A DNA stretch of 36,276 nucleotides from Alphaproteobacteria bacterium (GTDB lineage Bacteria; Pseudomonadota; Alphaproteobacteria; Thalassobaculales; Thalassobaculaceae), in assembly GCA_013203465.1 (NCBI GenBank), contig JABMNR010000001.1, forward strand, positions 1-36,276, read 5' to 3'. Shown here one piece after another: positions 7,186-14,715 of this stretch. Under the pieces are notes generated by a model. It saw nothing but the letters and a program-made list of their open reading frames with translations, searched no databases and had not been told where the DNA came from. Each line of letters starts with the position of its first letter. Positions within the stretch are counted from its first letter, which is position 1. Made by a program: the position numbers and the translations under genes.

Positions 7186-10056
7186 ATGCTGAGGAAGAAG
7201 ACGAACGGGGTCGCGCGAGGCCCACGTCTGTCGTCCTTCGCCGCGCAAGCTGCCGAAAAGACGTTGGATCGTCGAGGGTTTCTAAGAAACTCGGGCTTGG
7301 CCGTGGGTGGCCTGGCCGCCGCGACCGCGTTTTCCGGTGGATCGGTCCGCAAGGCCGACGCGGCGACGGCGGGCGACGGGGCCGTTCAGATGATCAAGTC
7401 AGTCTGTACTCACTGCTCGGTCGGTTGCACGGTGATAGCGGAAGTTCAAAAGGGCGTCTGGATCGGCCAAGAGCCCGGTTGGGACAGTCCCTTCAACCTG
7501 GGAGCCCATTGCGCCAAGGGTGCGGCGGTACGCGAGCACGCGCATGGCGAACGGCGCTTGAAGTACCCGATGAAGATGGTCGGCGGGAAGTGGGAGCGCG
7601 TCTCCTGGGAGACCGCGATCGGCGAGATCGGCGACAAGATGTTGGATATCCGGGCGAAATCCGGTCCCGACTCGGTCTATTGGCTCGGCTCGGCCAAACA
7701 CAACAACGAGCAGGCCTATCTGGTGCGCAAATTCGCCGCCTATTGGGGGTCGAACAACGTCGATCACCAGGCGCGTATCTGCCACTCGACCACCGTCGCG
7801 GGCGTGGCCAATACCTGGGGCTACGGCGCGATGACCAACTCCTACAACGACATCCACAATTCCCAAGCGATCTTCCTGATCGGCGGCAATCCGGCCGAGG
7901 CGCACCCCGTTTCGCTCCTGCACCTGTTGAAGGCCAAGGAGCAGAACAACGCGCCGTTGATCGTTTGCGACCCGCGGTTCACTCGGACCGCCGCGCACGC
8001 GGATGAGTATGTCCGGTTCCGTCCGGGCACCGATGTCGCCCTGGTCTGGGGTCTTCTCTGGCACATCTTCGAGAACGGCTGGGAGGACAAGGAATTTATC
8101 CGCCAGCGTGTCTGGGGCATGGATCAGATCAGATCTGAAGTCGCGAAGTGGACGCCGGAGGAGACCGAGCGGGTCACCGGCGTGCCGGGCTCGCAGCTCA
8201 AGCGGGTGGCGCGGCTGATGGCCAACAACCGTCCGGGCACCGTGATCTGGTGCATGGGCGGTACCCAGCACACCAACGGCAACAACAACACCCGGGCTTA
8301 CTGCGTGTTGCAGTTGGCGCTCGGCAACATGGGCAAGGCCGGCGGTGGCACAAACATCTTCCGCGGCCACGACAACGTGCAGGGGGCAACCGACCTTGGC
8401 GTGCTGTCGCACACCCTGCCGGGATACTATGGCCTGGCGGCCGGCTCGTGGAAGCACTGGGCCCGGGTCTGGGAAGAGGACTATGAGTGGCTGAAGGGGC
8501 GGTTCGCCTCCGAGAAGCTGATGCAGTCGGCAGGCATTCCGGTATCGCGCTGGTTTGATGGTGTGCTGGAGGCCAAGGACAACATGGATCAGCCGGACAA
8601 CATCCGGGCCATGGTGTTCTGGGGTCACGCGCCGAACTCGCAGACCCGTATGAAGGATATGAAGGTTGCCATGGAGAAATTGGATCTCCTGGTGATCATC
8701 GATCCGTATCCGACGGTGTCGGCGGTGCTGCACGACCGCAAGGACGGGGTGTACCTGCTTCCGGCGGCGACGCAGTTCGAGACCTACGGGTCGGTCACAG
8801 CGTCCAACCGCTCGCTGCAGTGGCGCGACAAGGTGGTCGAGCCGTTGTTCGAGTCGAAGCCGGACCACACCATCGCCTATCTTCTGGCGAAGAAGTTGGG
8901 CTTCGAGAAAGAGCTGTTCCGCAACATCGAGATCAAGGGCGAGGAGCCGTTGATCGAGGACATCACGCGGGAGTTCAACCGCGGCATGTGGACCATCGGC
9001 TACACCGGGCAAAGCCCGGAGCGGCTGAGGGCTCACATGCAACATCAAGCGACCTTCGACAGGACGACGTTGCAGGCGATCGGTGGTCCGTTGGACGGCG
9101 AATTCTATGGCTTGCCCTGGCCGAGCTGGGGTACGCCGGAGATGGGCCATCCCGGCACGCCGATCCTATACGACCCGTCGCGGCCGGTGGCCGAAGGCGG
9201 GTTGTGCTTCCGTGCGCGCTTCGGCGTGGAACGGGACGGCGCCAACCTGCTGGCGGAGGCCAGCTATCCGGCGGGCTCGGAAATCAAGGACGGCTATCCC
9301 GAGTTCACCATGGCGATGCTCAAGACGCTCGGTTGGGATGGTGACCTGACCGCCGATGAGCGGACGGCCATCGAGGCGGTCGCCGGCGACAAGACCAACT
9401 GGAAGACCGACCTGTCGGGCGGCATCCAGCGGGTCGCGATCAAGCACGGTGCGGCGCCGTTCGGTAACGCCAAGGCCCGGTGCGTGGTGTGGAACTTCCC
9501 GGATCCGGTGCCGTTGCACCGCGAGCCGCTCTACACCCCGCGGCGTGACTTGGTGGCGGATTACCCGACCTACGAGGACCGCAAGTTCTACCGCCTGCCG
9601 ACCATGTACGCGTCGATCCAGGCACAGGACTACTCGAAGGACTTTCCGATCATCCTCACGTCCGGCCGGTTGGTCGAGTACGAGGGCGGCGGCGACGAAA
9701 GCCGGTCGAATCCGTGGCTGGCCGAGTTGCAACAGGAAATGTTCGTCGAGATCAACATCCGCGATGCCAACAATCTCGGCATCCGTGATGGCGAGCAGGT
9801 CTGGCTCTACGGACCCGAGGGCGGAAACGTCAAGGTGGCCGCCATGGTGACCGAACGTGTCGGCGCCGGTGTGGCCTTCATGCCCTTCCACTTTGGCGGG
9901 CACTTCATGGGCAAGGATCTCCGGGAGAAATATCCCAAGGGGGCCGATCCCTATGTGCTGGGTGAATCGAGCAACACCGCACAAACCTATGGCTACGACT
10001 CCGTGACGCAAATGCAGGAGACGAAAGCCACCCTGTGTCGAATTGAACGAGCGTAA
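7186..10056 (+). CDS. fdhA: Formate dehydrogenase catalytic subunit, periplasmic Mo-bisMGD type
   Basis: This 956-residue protein oxidises formate to CO2 at a molybdenum bis-pterin centre. A Tat motif (DRRGFLRNSG, Arg29-Arg30) precedes a hydrophobic stretch, so it is folded in the cytoplasm and exported. Cys74, Cys77, Cys81 and Cys109 bind the proximal 4Fe-4S cluster. Cys199-His200 in ARICHSTTVAG align with the Sec/Cys-His pair of formate dehydrogenases, so this enzyme uses cysteine rather than selenocysteine. The C-terminal molybdopterin-dinucleotide domain begins near 810 (IILTSGRLVEYEGGGDE). Start ATG is preceded by gggagg. The Fe-S subunit gene follows after 11 bases. Membership of the FDH3 group (Tat target, TorD, DUF3305/3306 neighbours) is by context. 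It belongs to the DMSO reductase family. Confidence 0.96.
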   Translation: MLRKKTNGVARGPRLSSFAAQAAEKTLDRRGFLRNSGLAVGGLAAATAFSGGSVRKADAATAGDGAVQMIKSVCTHCSVGCTVIAEVQKGVWIGQEPGWDSPFNLGAHCAKGAAVREHAHGERRLKYPMKMVGGKWERVSWETAIGEIGDKMLDIRAKSGPDSVYWLGSAKHNNEQAYLVRKFAAYWGSNNVDHQARICHSTTVAGVANTWGYGAMTNSYNDIHNSQAIFLIGGNPAEAHPVSLLHLLKAKEQNNAPLIVCDPRFTRTAAHADEYVRFRPGTDVALVWGLLWHIFENGWEDKEFIRQRVWGMDQIRSEVAKWTPEETERVTGVPGSQLKRVARLMANNRPGTVIWCMGGTQHTNGNNNTRAYCVLQLALGNMGKAGGGTNIFRGHDNVQGATDLGVLSHTLPGYYGLAAGSWKHWARVWEEDYEWLKGRFASEKLMQSAGIPVSRWFDGVLEAKDNMDQPDNIRAMVFWGHAPNSQTRMKDMKVAMEKLDLLVIIDPYPTVSAVLHDRKDGVYLLPAATQFETYGSVTASNRSLQWRDKVVEPLFESKPDHTIAYLLAKKLGFEKELFRNIEIKGEEPLIEDITREFNRGMWTIGYTGQSPERLRAHMQHQATFDRTTLQAIGGPLDGEFYGLPWPSWGTPEMGHPGTPILYDPSRPVAEGGLCFRARFGVERDGANLLAEASYPAGSEIKDGYPEFTMAMLKTLGWDGDLTADERTAIEAVAGDKTNWKTDLSGGIQRVAIKHGAAPFGNAKARCVVWNFPDPVPLHREPLYTPRRDLVADYPTYEDRKFYRLPTMYASIQAQDYSKDFPIILTSGRLVEYEGGGDESRSNPWLAELQQEMFVEINIRDANNLGIRDGEQVWLYGPEGGNVKVAAMVTERVGAGVAFMPFHFGGHFMGKDLREKYPKGADPYVLGESSNTAQTYGYDSVTQMQETKATLCRIERA

Positions 10057-10067
10057 GGAGACGCGAC

Positions 10068-10661
10068 ATGGCACGCATGAAATTCCTGTGTGATGCCGAG
10101 CGTTGCATCGAATGCAATGCTTGCGTCACCGCCTGTAAGAACGAGCACGAGGTTCCGTGGGGCGTTAACCGTCGTCGTGTCGTCACGATCAGCGACGGCA
10201 AACCCGGCGAGCGGTCGATCTCGGTGGCCTGCATGCACTGCTCGGACGCGCCGTGCATGGCGGTTTGCCCGGTGGATTGCTTCTATCAGACCGACGAGGG
10301 CGTGGTTCTGCATTCCAAGGATCTGTGCATTGGATGCGGTTACTGCTTCTACGCCTGCCCCTTCGGGGCACCGCAGTTTCCCCAGGCGGGCAACTACGGT
10401 TCGCGCGGTAAAATGGATAAGTGCACCTTCTGTGCTGGTGGCCCGGAAGCGGACAACTCCGCCGCCGAGTTCCAGAAATACGGCCGTAACCGTTTGGCCG
10501 AGGGCAAGTTGCCGCTGTGCGCGGAGATGTGCTCGACCAAGGCGCTTCTCGCCGGTGACGGTGACACGGTCTCGAACATCTTCCGGGAACGTGTGGTGGC
10601 GCGTGGCTTCGGGTCGGGTGCTTGGGGCTGGGGTACGGCCTACGGGCTGAAGGGCTCCTAA
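10068..10661 (+). CDS. fdhB: Formate dehydrogenase FDH3-type 4Fe-4S beta subunit
   Basis: The 197-residue electron-transfer subunit contains sixteen cluster cysteines in the four-cluster DMSO-reductase beta pattern: CIECNACVTACKNEHEV (13-23), CMHCSDAPCMAVCPVDC (55-71), CIGCGYCFYACP (87-97), and CTFC (119/122) with CAEMC (151/155). It has no signal peptide, as expected for a partner carried across the membrane with the Tat-bearing subunit. Unlike E. coli FdnH there is no C-terminal membrane helix, so anchoring must rest on the cytochrome b subunit alone. It begins 11 bases after the catalytic gene with aaggaga upstream. A strong hairpin follows it. Confidence 0.95.
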   Translation: MARMKFLCDAERCIECNACVTACKNEHEVPWGVNRRRVVTISDGKPGERSISVACMHCSDAPCMAVCPVDCFYQTDEGVVLHSKDLCIGCGYCFYACPFGAPQFPQAGNYGSRGKMDKCTFCAGGPEADNSAAEFQKYGRNRLAEGKLPLCAEMCSTKALLAGDGDTVSNIFRERVVARGFGSGAWGWGTAYGLKGS

Positions 10662-10669
10662 ATGGACCT

Positions 10670-10699
10670 AAACGGGGCGCGTTTCGGCGCGCCCCGTTT
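10670..10699 (+). terminator. Strong stem-loop after the 4Fe-4S subunit gene
   Basis: A perfect 11-bp inverted repeat, aaacggggcgc and gcgccccgttt, can extend by one G-C pair and closes a six-base loop, starting eight bases after the stop. It ends in TTT, followed by GCTG, so it resembles an intrinsic terminator with a short T-tract. It lies inside the formate dehydrogenase gene set and may lower expression of the genes behind it or stabilise the upstream mRNA. Confidence 0.7.
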
Positions 10700-10803
10700 G
10701 CTGATATCATTATCCTATGCAATCGCCGACCGCGACTTCGTGGGGCGGTGCGGTGTGTGCCGCGCCAGGGAGAGTGGGTCGGGTCACCGTCAGGGATGAG
10801 ACG

Positions 10804-11031
10804 ATGGTCGCTGCCGCCTCCAGACCGTTCAAAAAACCCAGAGTATCCGTCATGCGTGCTGGAGCGGTCGTCCTGATCGCGGCCATCGCGCTGGTTGGAT
10901 GCCGGACGGAAGAGCAAGGACGTCCAGTCGCCTACGACAAAGGTGTCTATCAGGGGCAACCCGATACCGCCTTGCCGGAAGCCAGATTGAACGATTTGCG
11001 CGATCGCGCCCGTCGTCAGCATTTCTTCTGA
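10804..11031 (+). CDS. Small lipoprotein between FDH beta and gamma genes
   Basis: The C-terminal 59 residues start with a clear lipoprotein signal: basic residue, hydrophobic AGAVVLIAAIALVGC and a lipobox cysteine. After the cysteine only about 42 residues remain, including the phrase AYDKGVYQGQPD and a basic helix LNDLRDRARRQHFF. The ATG at 10804 has agggatgag upstream and gives 75 residues with lipid-modified Cys33; an in-frame ATG at 10852 gives 59 residues with a more usual signal length but weaker ribosome site. I recall similar small lipoproteins in the same place in other alphaproteobacterial formate dehydrogenase loci, but no function. It would sit on the periplasmic face of a membrane, near the enzyme. 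Confidence 0.7.
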   Translation: MVAAASRPFKKPRVSVMRAGAVVLIAAIALVGCRTEEQGRPVAYDKGVYQGQPDTALPEARLNDLRDRARRQHFF

Positions 11032-11083
11032 GTTCGAGCGGCGCGGCCTTTACCGATCGCGCCCGTCCAATCCGGGGGTCACC

Positions 11084-12148
11084 ATGTTCCTTCGTCACTC
11101 GCTTCGATCTCTGGCCGTGGTCTTTCTTCTCGTGGCGTTGGTATCGGTGCTGTACACGCCGGCTATCGCCCAGGTCGCAGGTCAAGTGCCGGGCGACAGT
11201 TTAGGCGCCACGTCGGACTCCGAGTTCTGGCGCGGCATACGCCAGGGAAATGCTGGCCAAGTGTCTATTCCGAATGCCCAGGCCGGCATCCTGATCCAAT
11301 CCGAAGGCGACAATTGGCGGGCGGTGCGTAATGGTCCGTTGTCGGCCTACGGCGCCGTGGCGCTTCTCGGCATGGTTATCGTGGTGGCGTTGTTCTTCGC
11401 GGCTCGGGGACGCATTCGTGTCGAGGCGGGCTTGTCCAACCTGACGATCGAACGGTTCAGCGGGATCGAACGGTTCGCCCATTGGCTGATGGCCGGATCG
11501 TTCATTGTCCTGGCGCTGACGGGCCTCAACCTGCTGTATGGCCGCTATCTGTTGATACCGGTCCTGGGGCCGGAGGTGTTCGCGGCGATCACCGAATTGG
11601 GCAAGTACACCCATAATTATCTTGGCTTCGCGTTCATGGTCGGGCTCGCGTTGTCGTTTGTGTTGTGGGTGGTTCATAACATTCCGAACCGACACGATGC
11701 CGTCTGGCTGCTGCGCGGCGGCGTTCTGATCTGGGGCGGCCATCCGCCGGCGAAGAAGTTCAACGCCGGTCAGAAAATCCTGTTCTGGCTGGTCATGCTC
11801 GGCGGCTTGTCGGTCAGCTTGTCGGGGATCGCGTTGATCTTCCCGTTCCAGACCAGTTTCTTCGCCGACACGTTCGCGCTGCTGAACGGTTTCGGCCTGC
11901 CGCTGCCGACCCAGATCACCCCGATGGAGGAGCAGCAGCTCAATCAAGTCTGGCATACCGCGATGTCGCTGGTGCTCGTGGTGATCATTATCGCTCACAT
12001 CTATATCGGCTCGGTCGGTATGGAGGGGGCGTTCGACGCCATGGGTAACGGCGAGGTCGACTTGAACTGGGCCAAGGAACACCACCCTCTATGGGTCGAG
12101 GAGATCGAGGAGAAGGAAGCCGCGCAAAGGCATAGCCCTGCCGAGTGA
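11084..12148 (+). CDS. fdhC: Formate dehydrogenase gamma subunit, cytochrome b556 type
   Basis: This 354-residue integral membrane subunit takes electrons from the Fe-S subunit and reduces quinone. A signal-like hydrophobic segment (about 8-29, ending PAIAQ) precedes a periplasmic region of about 55 residues. Membrane helices follow near 88-107, 131-152, 180-200, 232-254 and 290-311. Histidines suited to bind two haems lie in FAHWLMAG (133), KYTHNYLG (177), WVVHNIPNR (198), VWHTAMSL (291) and IAHIYIG (305). The C-terminal GNGEVDLNWAKEHHPLWVEE is typical of the FdnI/FdoI-like family. The N-terminal extension with signal peptide is common in FDH3 loci. It follows the lipoprotein gene by 52 bases. 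Confidence 0.93.
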   Translation: MFLRHSLRSLAVVFLLVALVSVLYTPAIAQVAGQVPGDSLGATSDSEFWRGIRQGNAGQVSIPNAQAGILIQSEGDNWRAVRNGPLSAYGAVALLGMVIVVALFFAARGRIRVEAGLSNLTIERFSGIERFAHWLMAGSFIVLALTGLNLLYGRYLLIPVLGPEVFAAITELGKYTHNYLGFAFMVGLALSFVLWVVHNIPNRHDAVWLLRGGVLIWGGHPPAKKFNAGQKILFWLVMLGGLSVSLSGIALIFPFQTSFFADTFALLNGFGLPLPTQITPMEEQQLNQVWHTAMSLVLVVIIIAHIYIGSVGMEGAFDAMGNGEVDLNWAKEHHPLWVEEIEEKEAAQRHSPAE

Positions 12149-12172
12149 CCCGGGACCGATGAGGCTGGACCC

Positions 12173-13513
12173 ATGAACCTGCTTCGGCCGCTTGGTATCG
12201 GGGCTGTTACGGCTCTTTGCCTGGTGACGGTGACGGGCGAGATGCGCCGCGCCAACGCGGCCGATGTTTGGCCGGCACGTCTGGAAGGGCACGGCGGTCC
12301 GGTTAAGGGTATCGCCGTCGCGCCCTCGGGCCGTTCGGTGACCACGGCGAGTTTCGACTACAGCGTGATTCTGCGCTCCTGGCCGGAGGGGCGGGAAAAA
12401 GCGATTTTTTATGGTCACGACGCCGCCGCCAACGCCGCGATCTTCACACCCGATGGTGCGCGGGTCGTCACGGCCGGCGACGATGGCAAGGTGCTTGTGT
12501 GGTCGGTCGACGGCCCATCGGAACGGCACGCGGTCGAGGTCGAACTCGGCCGGCATCAGGGCAAGGTCTTGCACCTTGCCATATCTCCGGATGGCCGAAC
12601 CGTGGCGAGCGCCAGTTGGGATGGACGGGTTGGCCTCTGGTCTCTCGATCCATCCGGCGCAATCGGCTTTCTTGACGGTCACGACGGCCCGGTGAATGAC
12701 GTGGCGTTCGGCGCTGATGGCACGCGGCTCTATTCCGCTGGCTATGACGGCACGATACGCCTGTGGTCGGTGAGTGAACGGCGCGAACTTCATAAGGTGG
12801 TCCGTCACGGCTTCGGTGTGAACGTTCTGGCGGTCGACGAGGCGGCGGGCCGTTTGGCGTATGGCGCCTTGGATGGCGGCATCCGGATCGTCGGCCTTGA
12901 CGACGGCGTGGTCCAGGCGACCATAGAACACGACCGTACGCCGATCCTGGCCGTGGCGGCGGCGGCCGATGGACAGCGCTTCGCCTTCGGCGACGGGAGC
13001 GGCGTGGTCACGATCGTGGACGCGGCGCTAGGTCGGGTGACCCAGGACTTCCCGGCGGCCCGTGGCCCGATCTGGGCACTCGCCTTCGGACCCGGCGACA
13101 CGACGTTGTTGGTCGGCGGGCTTGATTCCTCGGTCGCGGTCTGGCCGCTTGACCCGCTGCGGCGGCCCGACGGCGACAATGGTTATACAAAGGCGTCCGA
13201 GCCGCGTTCCAACGGCGAGCGGCAGTTCATGCGGAAATGCCAGATATGCCACACACTTACCCCGGACACCGCGCGACGGGCGGGGCCGACGCTGCATGGG
13301 CTGTTTGGCCGGCCGGCCGGCACCGTTCCCGGCTATCCTTATTCCCAAACGCTCACCTCCCTGGGGATCGTTTGGGACGAGCACACCATCGACGCTTTGT
13401 TTGCCGAAGGGCCCGACCATTACATTCCCGGCTCCAAGATGCCGTTACAGAAGATGGCCAACGGACGTGACCGAGCCGATCTGATCGAGTATTTGAAAGA
13501 GGCGACCCGGTAG
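12173..13513 (+). CDS. WD40 propeller-cytochrome c fusion, periplasmic
   Basis: The 446-residue protein begins with a signal peptide (hydrophobic stretch ending near the Ala-Asn-Ala-Ala residues before position 30). Seven WD40-like repeats follow, each with a GH or H near the start and a W or V-D-x close, for example DGHDGPVNDVAF...GYDGTIRLWSV. A C-terminal class I cytochrome c domain carries Cys356-Gln-Ile-Cys359-His360 for the haem and PGSKMP with the likely axial methionine. It is placed 24 bases after the cytochrome b gene, so it may accept electrons from the formate dehydrogenase or dock it to a terminal oxidase pathway. The propeller may mediate protein contacts. Electron acceptor role is inference; domain calls are clear. 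Confidence 0.9.
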   Translation: MNLLRPLGIGAVTALCLVTVTGEMRRANAADVWPARLEGHGGPVKGIAVAPSGRSVTTASFDYSVILRSWPEGREKAIFYGHDAAANAAIFTPDGARVVTAGDDGKVLVWSVDGPSERHAVEVELGRHQGKVLHLAISPDGRTVASASWDGRVGLWSLDPSGAIGFLDGHDGPVNDVAFGADGTRLYSAGYDGTIRLWSVSERRELHKVVRHGFGVNVLAVDEAAGRLAYGALDGGIRIVGLDDGVVQATIEHDRTPILAVAAAADGQRFAFGDGSGVVTIVDAALGRVTQDFPAARGPIWALAFGPGDTTLLVGGLDSSVAVWPLDPLRRPDGDNGYTKASEPRSNGERQFMRKCQICHTLTPDTARRAGPTLHGLFGRPAGTVPGYPYSQTLTSLGIVWDEHTIDALFAEGPDHYIPGSKMPLQKMANGRDRADLIEYLKEATR

Positions 13514-13543
13514 CTAACGCCGGTAGCCGAGAAGGAGGAGACG

Positions 13544-13675
13544 ATGAAGGCTTTCCTGTCCGCGTGCGTGGCGATGTTTGTGATCGGCGTGGTGGCCTGG
13601 GCGGCTCTTGAGGGTCTTGGTACGTCCAGCAAGGTCGCCAATACGTCGACCAGCGGCAGCGTCCGCCTCGATTAG
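13544..13675 (+). CDS. 43-residue single-pass membrane peptide
   Basis: A short gene with an excellent ribosome site (aaggagg, five bases before the ATG) encodes MKAFLSACVAMFVIGVVAWA followed by about 23 polar residues ending SVRLD. One hydrophobic helix spans about residues 4-22. It sits between the WD40-cytochrome c gene and the regulator, in the same direction, 30 and 19 bases from its neighbours. The likely topology is N-in with a short periplasmic tail. It could be a small subunit of the enzyme complex, like the accessory peptides of other respiratory enzymes, but no homologue is claimed. Confidence 0.7.
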   Translation: MKAFLSACVAMFVIGVVAWAALEGLGTSSKVANTSTSGSVRLD

Positions 13676-13694
13676 CGCGGAAGGGGCCGGGCGC

Positions 13695-14588
13695 ATGCGG
13701 CGGCGCGGGTCCGACCCTTTGTTCCTGACGACCCGCGAGGTCGCCGCCCTGCTGCGGATCAAGGAACGCAAGGTTTACGATCTGGTGGCCGACAAGGCGA
13801 TCCCGGTCAGCCGGGCCACGGGAAAGCTGTTGTTCCCGCGTGACATGATCGACGCCTGGGTCCGCCGGCACGTGGTGTATCGCGGAAACTCCGAGGCATT
13901 GGTACCGCGTCCGGTGGTGTTCGCCGGCAGCCACGACCCGCTGCTCGATTGGGCGCTACGCGAGTCGGGATCCGAAATCGCTACGTTCTTTGACGGCAGC
14001 CGCGACGGGTTGGATCGGCTTGTCGCCGGCCGGGCGATTGGCGCCGGGATCCATCTGATTGGCGAGGAGGACGAGGACTGGAACATCGGTCACGTCCAGC
14101 AACGCCTGCCGGGCGCGCCGGTGGTGGTGATGGAATGGGCGCGCCGCCGACAGGGGCTGGTGCTGCCGTCTGGAAACCCGCTTGGCATCCAGCGGGTCGC
14201 CGATCTGGCTGGAAGACGGGTGGCCGGCCGGCAGGAGGGGGCGGGCGCCCGCGTGCTGTTGGATCGCTGGCTGTCGGGTGACGATGGTGTGGAGGTGGAG
14301 CGCTTGGACCCACCGGCCCGAAGCGAGGCCGATGTCGCGGTCGCCGTGCTGGACGGCAAGGCCGACGCTGGCGTGGCCATCGAGGGCGTGGCGCGGCAGT
14401 ACCGGCTCGACTTCGTGCCGTTGGTGGAAGAGCGCTACGATCTCGTGCTATGGCGCCAGGCGATCTTCGAGCCACCGATTCAGGCGCTGCTAGCCTTCGC
14501 ACAGACCGCTGCCTTCGCGACGCGGGCCCGGGAGCTCGGCGGCTATGACCTCTCCGGGCACGGTCGGGTACACCATAACGGGCCCTGA
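13695..14588 (+). CDS. Transcription regulator: excisionase-type HTH plus periplasmic-binding-protein-like domain
   Basis: This 297-residue protein has an N-terminal helix-turn-helix of the MerR/excisionase kind (about 11-55: LTTREVAALLRIKERKVYDL, then a wing with GKLLFPRDMIDAWV). A C-terminal domain of about 210 residues follows the PBP-like (PF12727) pattern, with IHLIGEED, LVLPSGNPLGIQ and a DVAVAVLDGKADAGVAIEGV stretch. This combination is known from regulators beside molybdoenzyme genes, where the binding domain is thought to sense an oxyanion or cofactor-related ligand. It is the last gene of the formate dehydrogenase set, 19 bases after the membrane peptide, so it probably controls this locus. 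The ATG at 13695 is chosen; an upstream GTG would overlap the peptide gene. Confidence 0.85.
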   Translation: MRRRGSDPLFLTTREVAALLRIKERKVYDLVADKAIPVSRATGKLLFPRDMIDAWVRRHVVYRGNSEALVPRPVVFAGSHDPLLDWALRESGSEIATFFDGSRDGLDRLVAGRAIGAGIHLIGEEDEDWNIGHVQQRLPGAPVVVMEWARRRQGLVLPSGNPLGIQRVADLAGRRVAGRQEGAGARVLLDRWLSGDDGVEVERLDPPARSEADVAVAVLDGKADAGVAIEGVARQYRLDFVPLVEERYDLVLWRQAIFEPPIQALLAFAQTAAFATRARELGGYDLSGHGRVHHNGP

Positions 14589-14677
14589 AAATCCATATTT
14601 TGATTGGTGGATGGGCTTGGCGGGATAGTTTCACGCGGGCAGACTGCGGACCGACGGTGTATAGACCGGGGAGAGGC

Positions 14678-14695
14678 CCGCGGGGATAACCGCGG
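14678..14695 (+). promoter_or_regulatory. Hairpin in the leader of the ABC binding-protein gene
   Basis: A perfect 6-bp palindromic stem, ccgcgg/ccgcgg, with loop ggataa lies 20 bases before the ATG at 14716. It sits in the 127-bp gap that should hold the promoter of the transporter operon. It could be a leader structure or an operator; nothing distinguishes these. Confidence 0.3.
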
Positions 14696-14715
14696 CGCGA
14701 CGAACAGGGAGAACG

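Noticed and set aside
7780-7782. Possible selenocysteine site in the formate dehydrogenase
   Set aside because: The codon is TGC (Cys199), not TGA, so no selenocysteine machinery is needed.
7399-9150. 583-codon minus-strand frame inside the formate dehydrogenase gene
   Set aside because: The plus strand encodes an unmistakable catalytic subunit with all motifs; the antisense frame has no recognisable domain and shadow-like composition.
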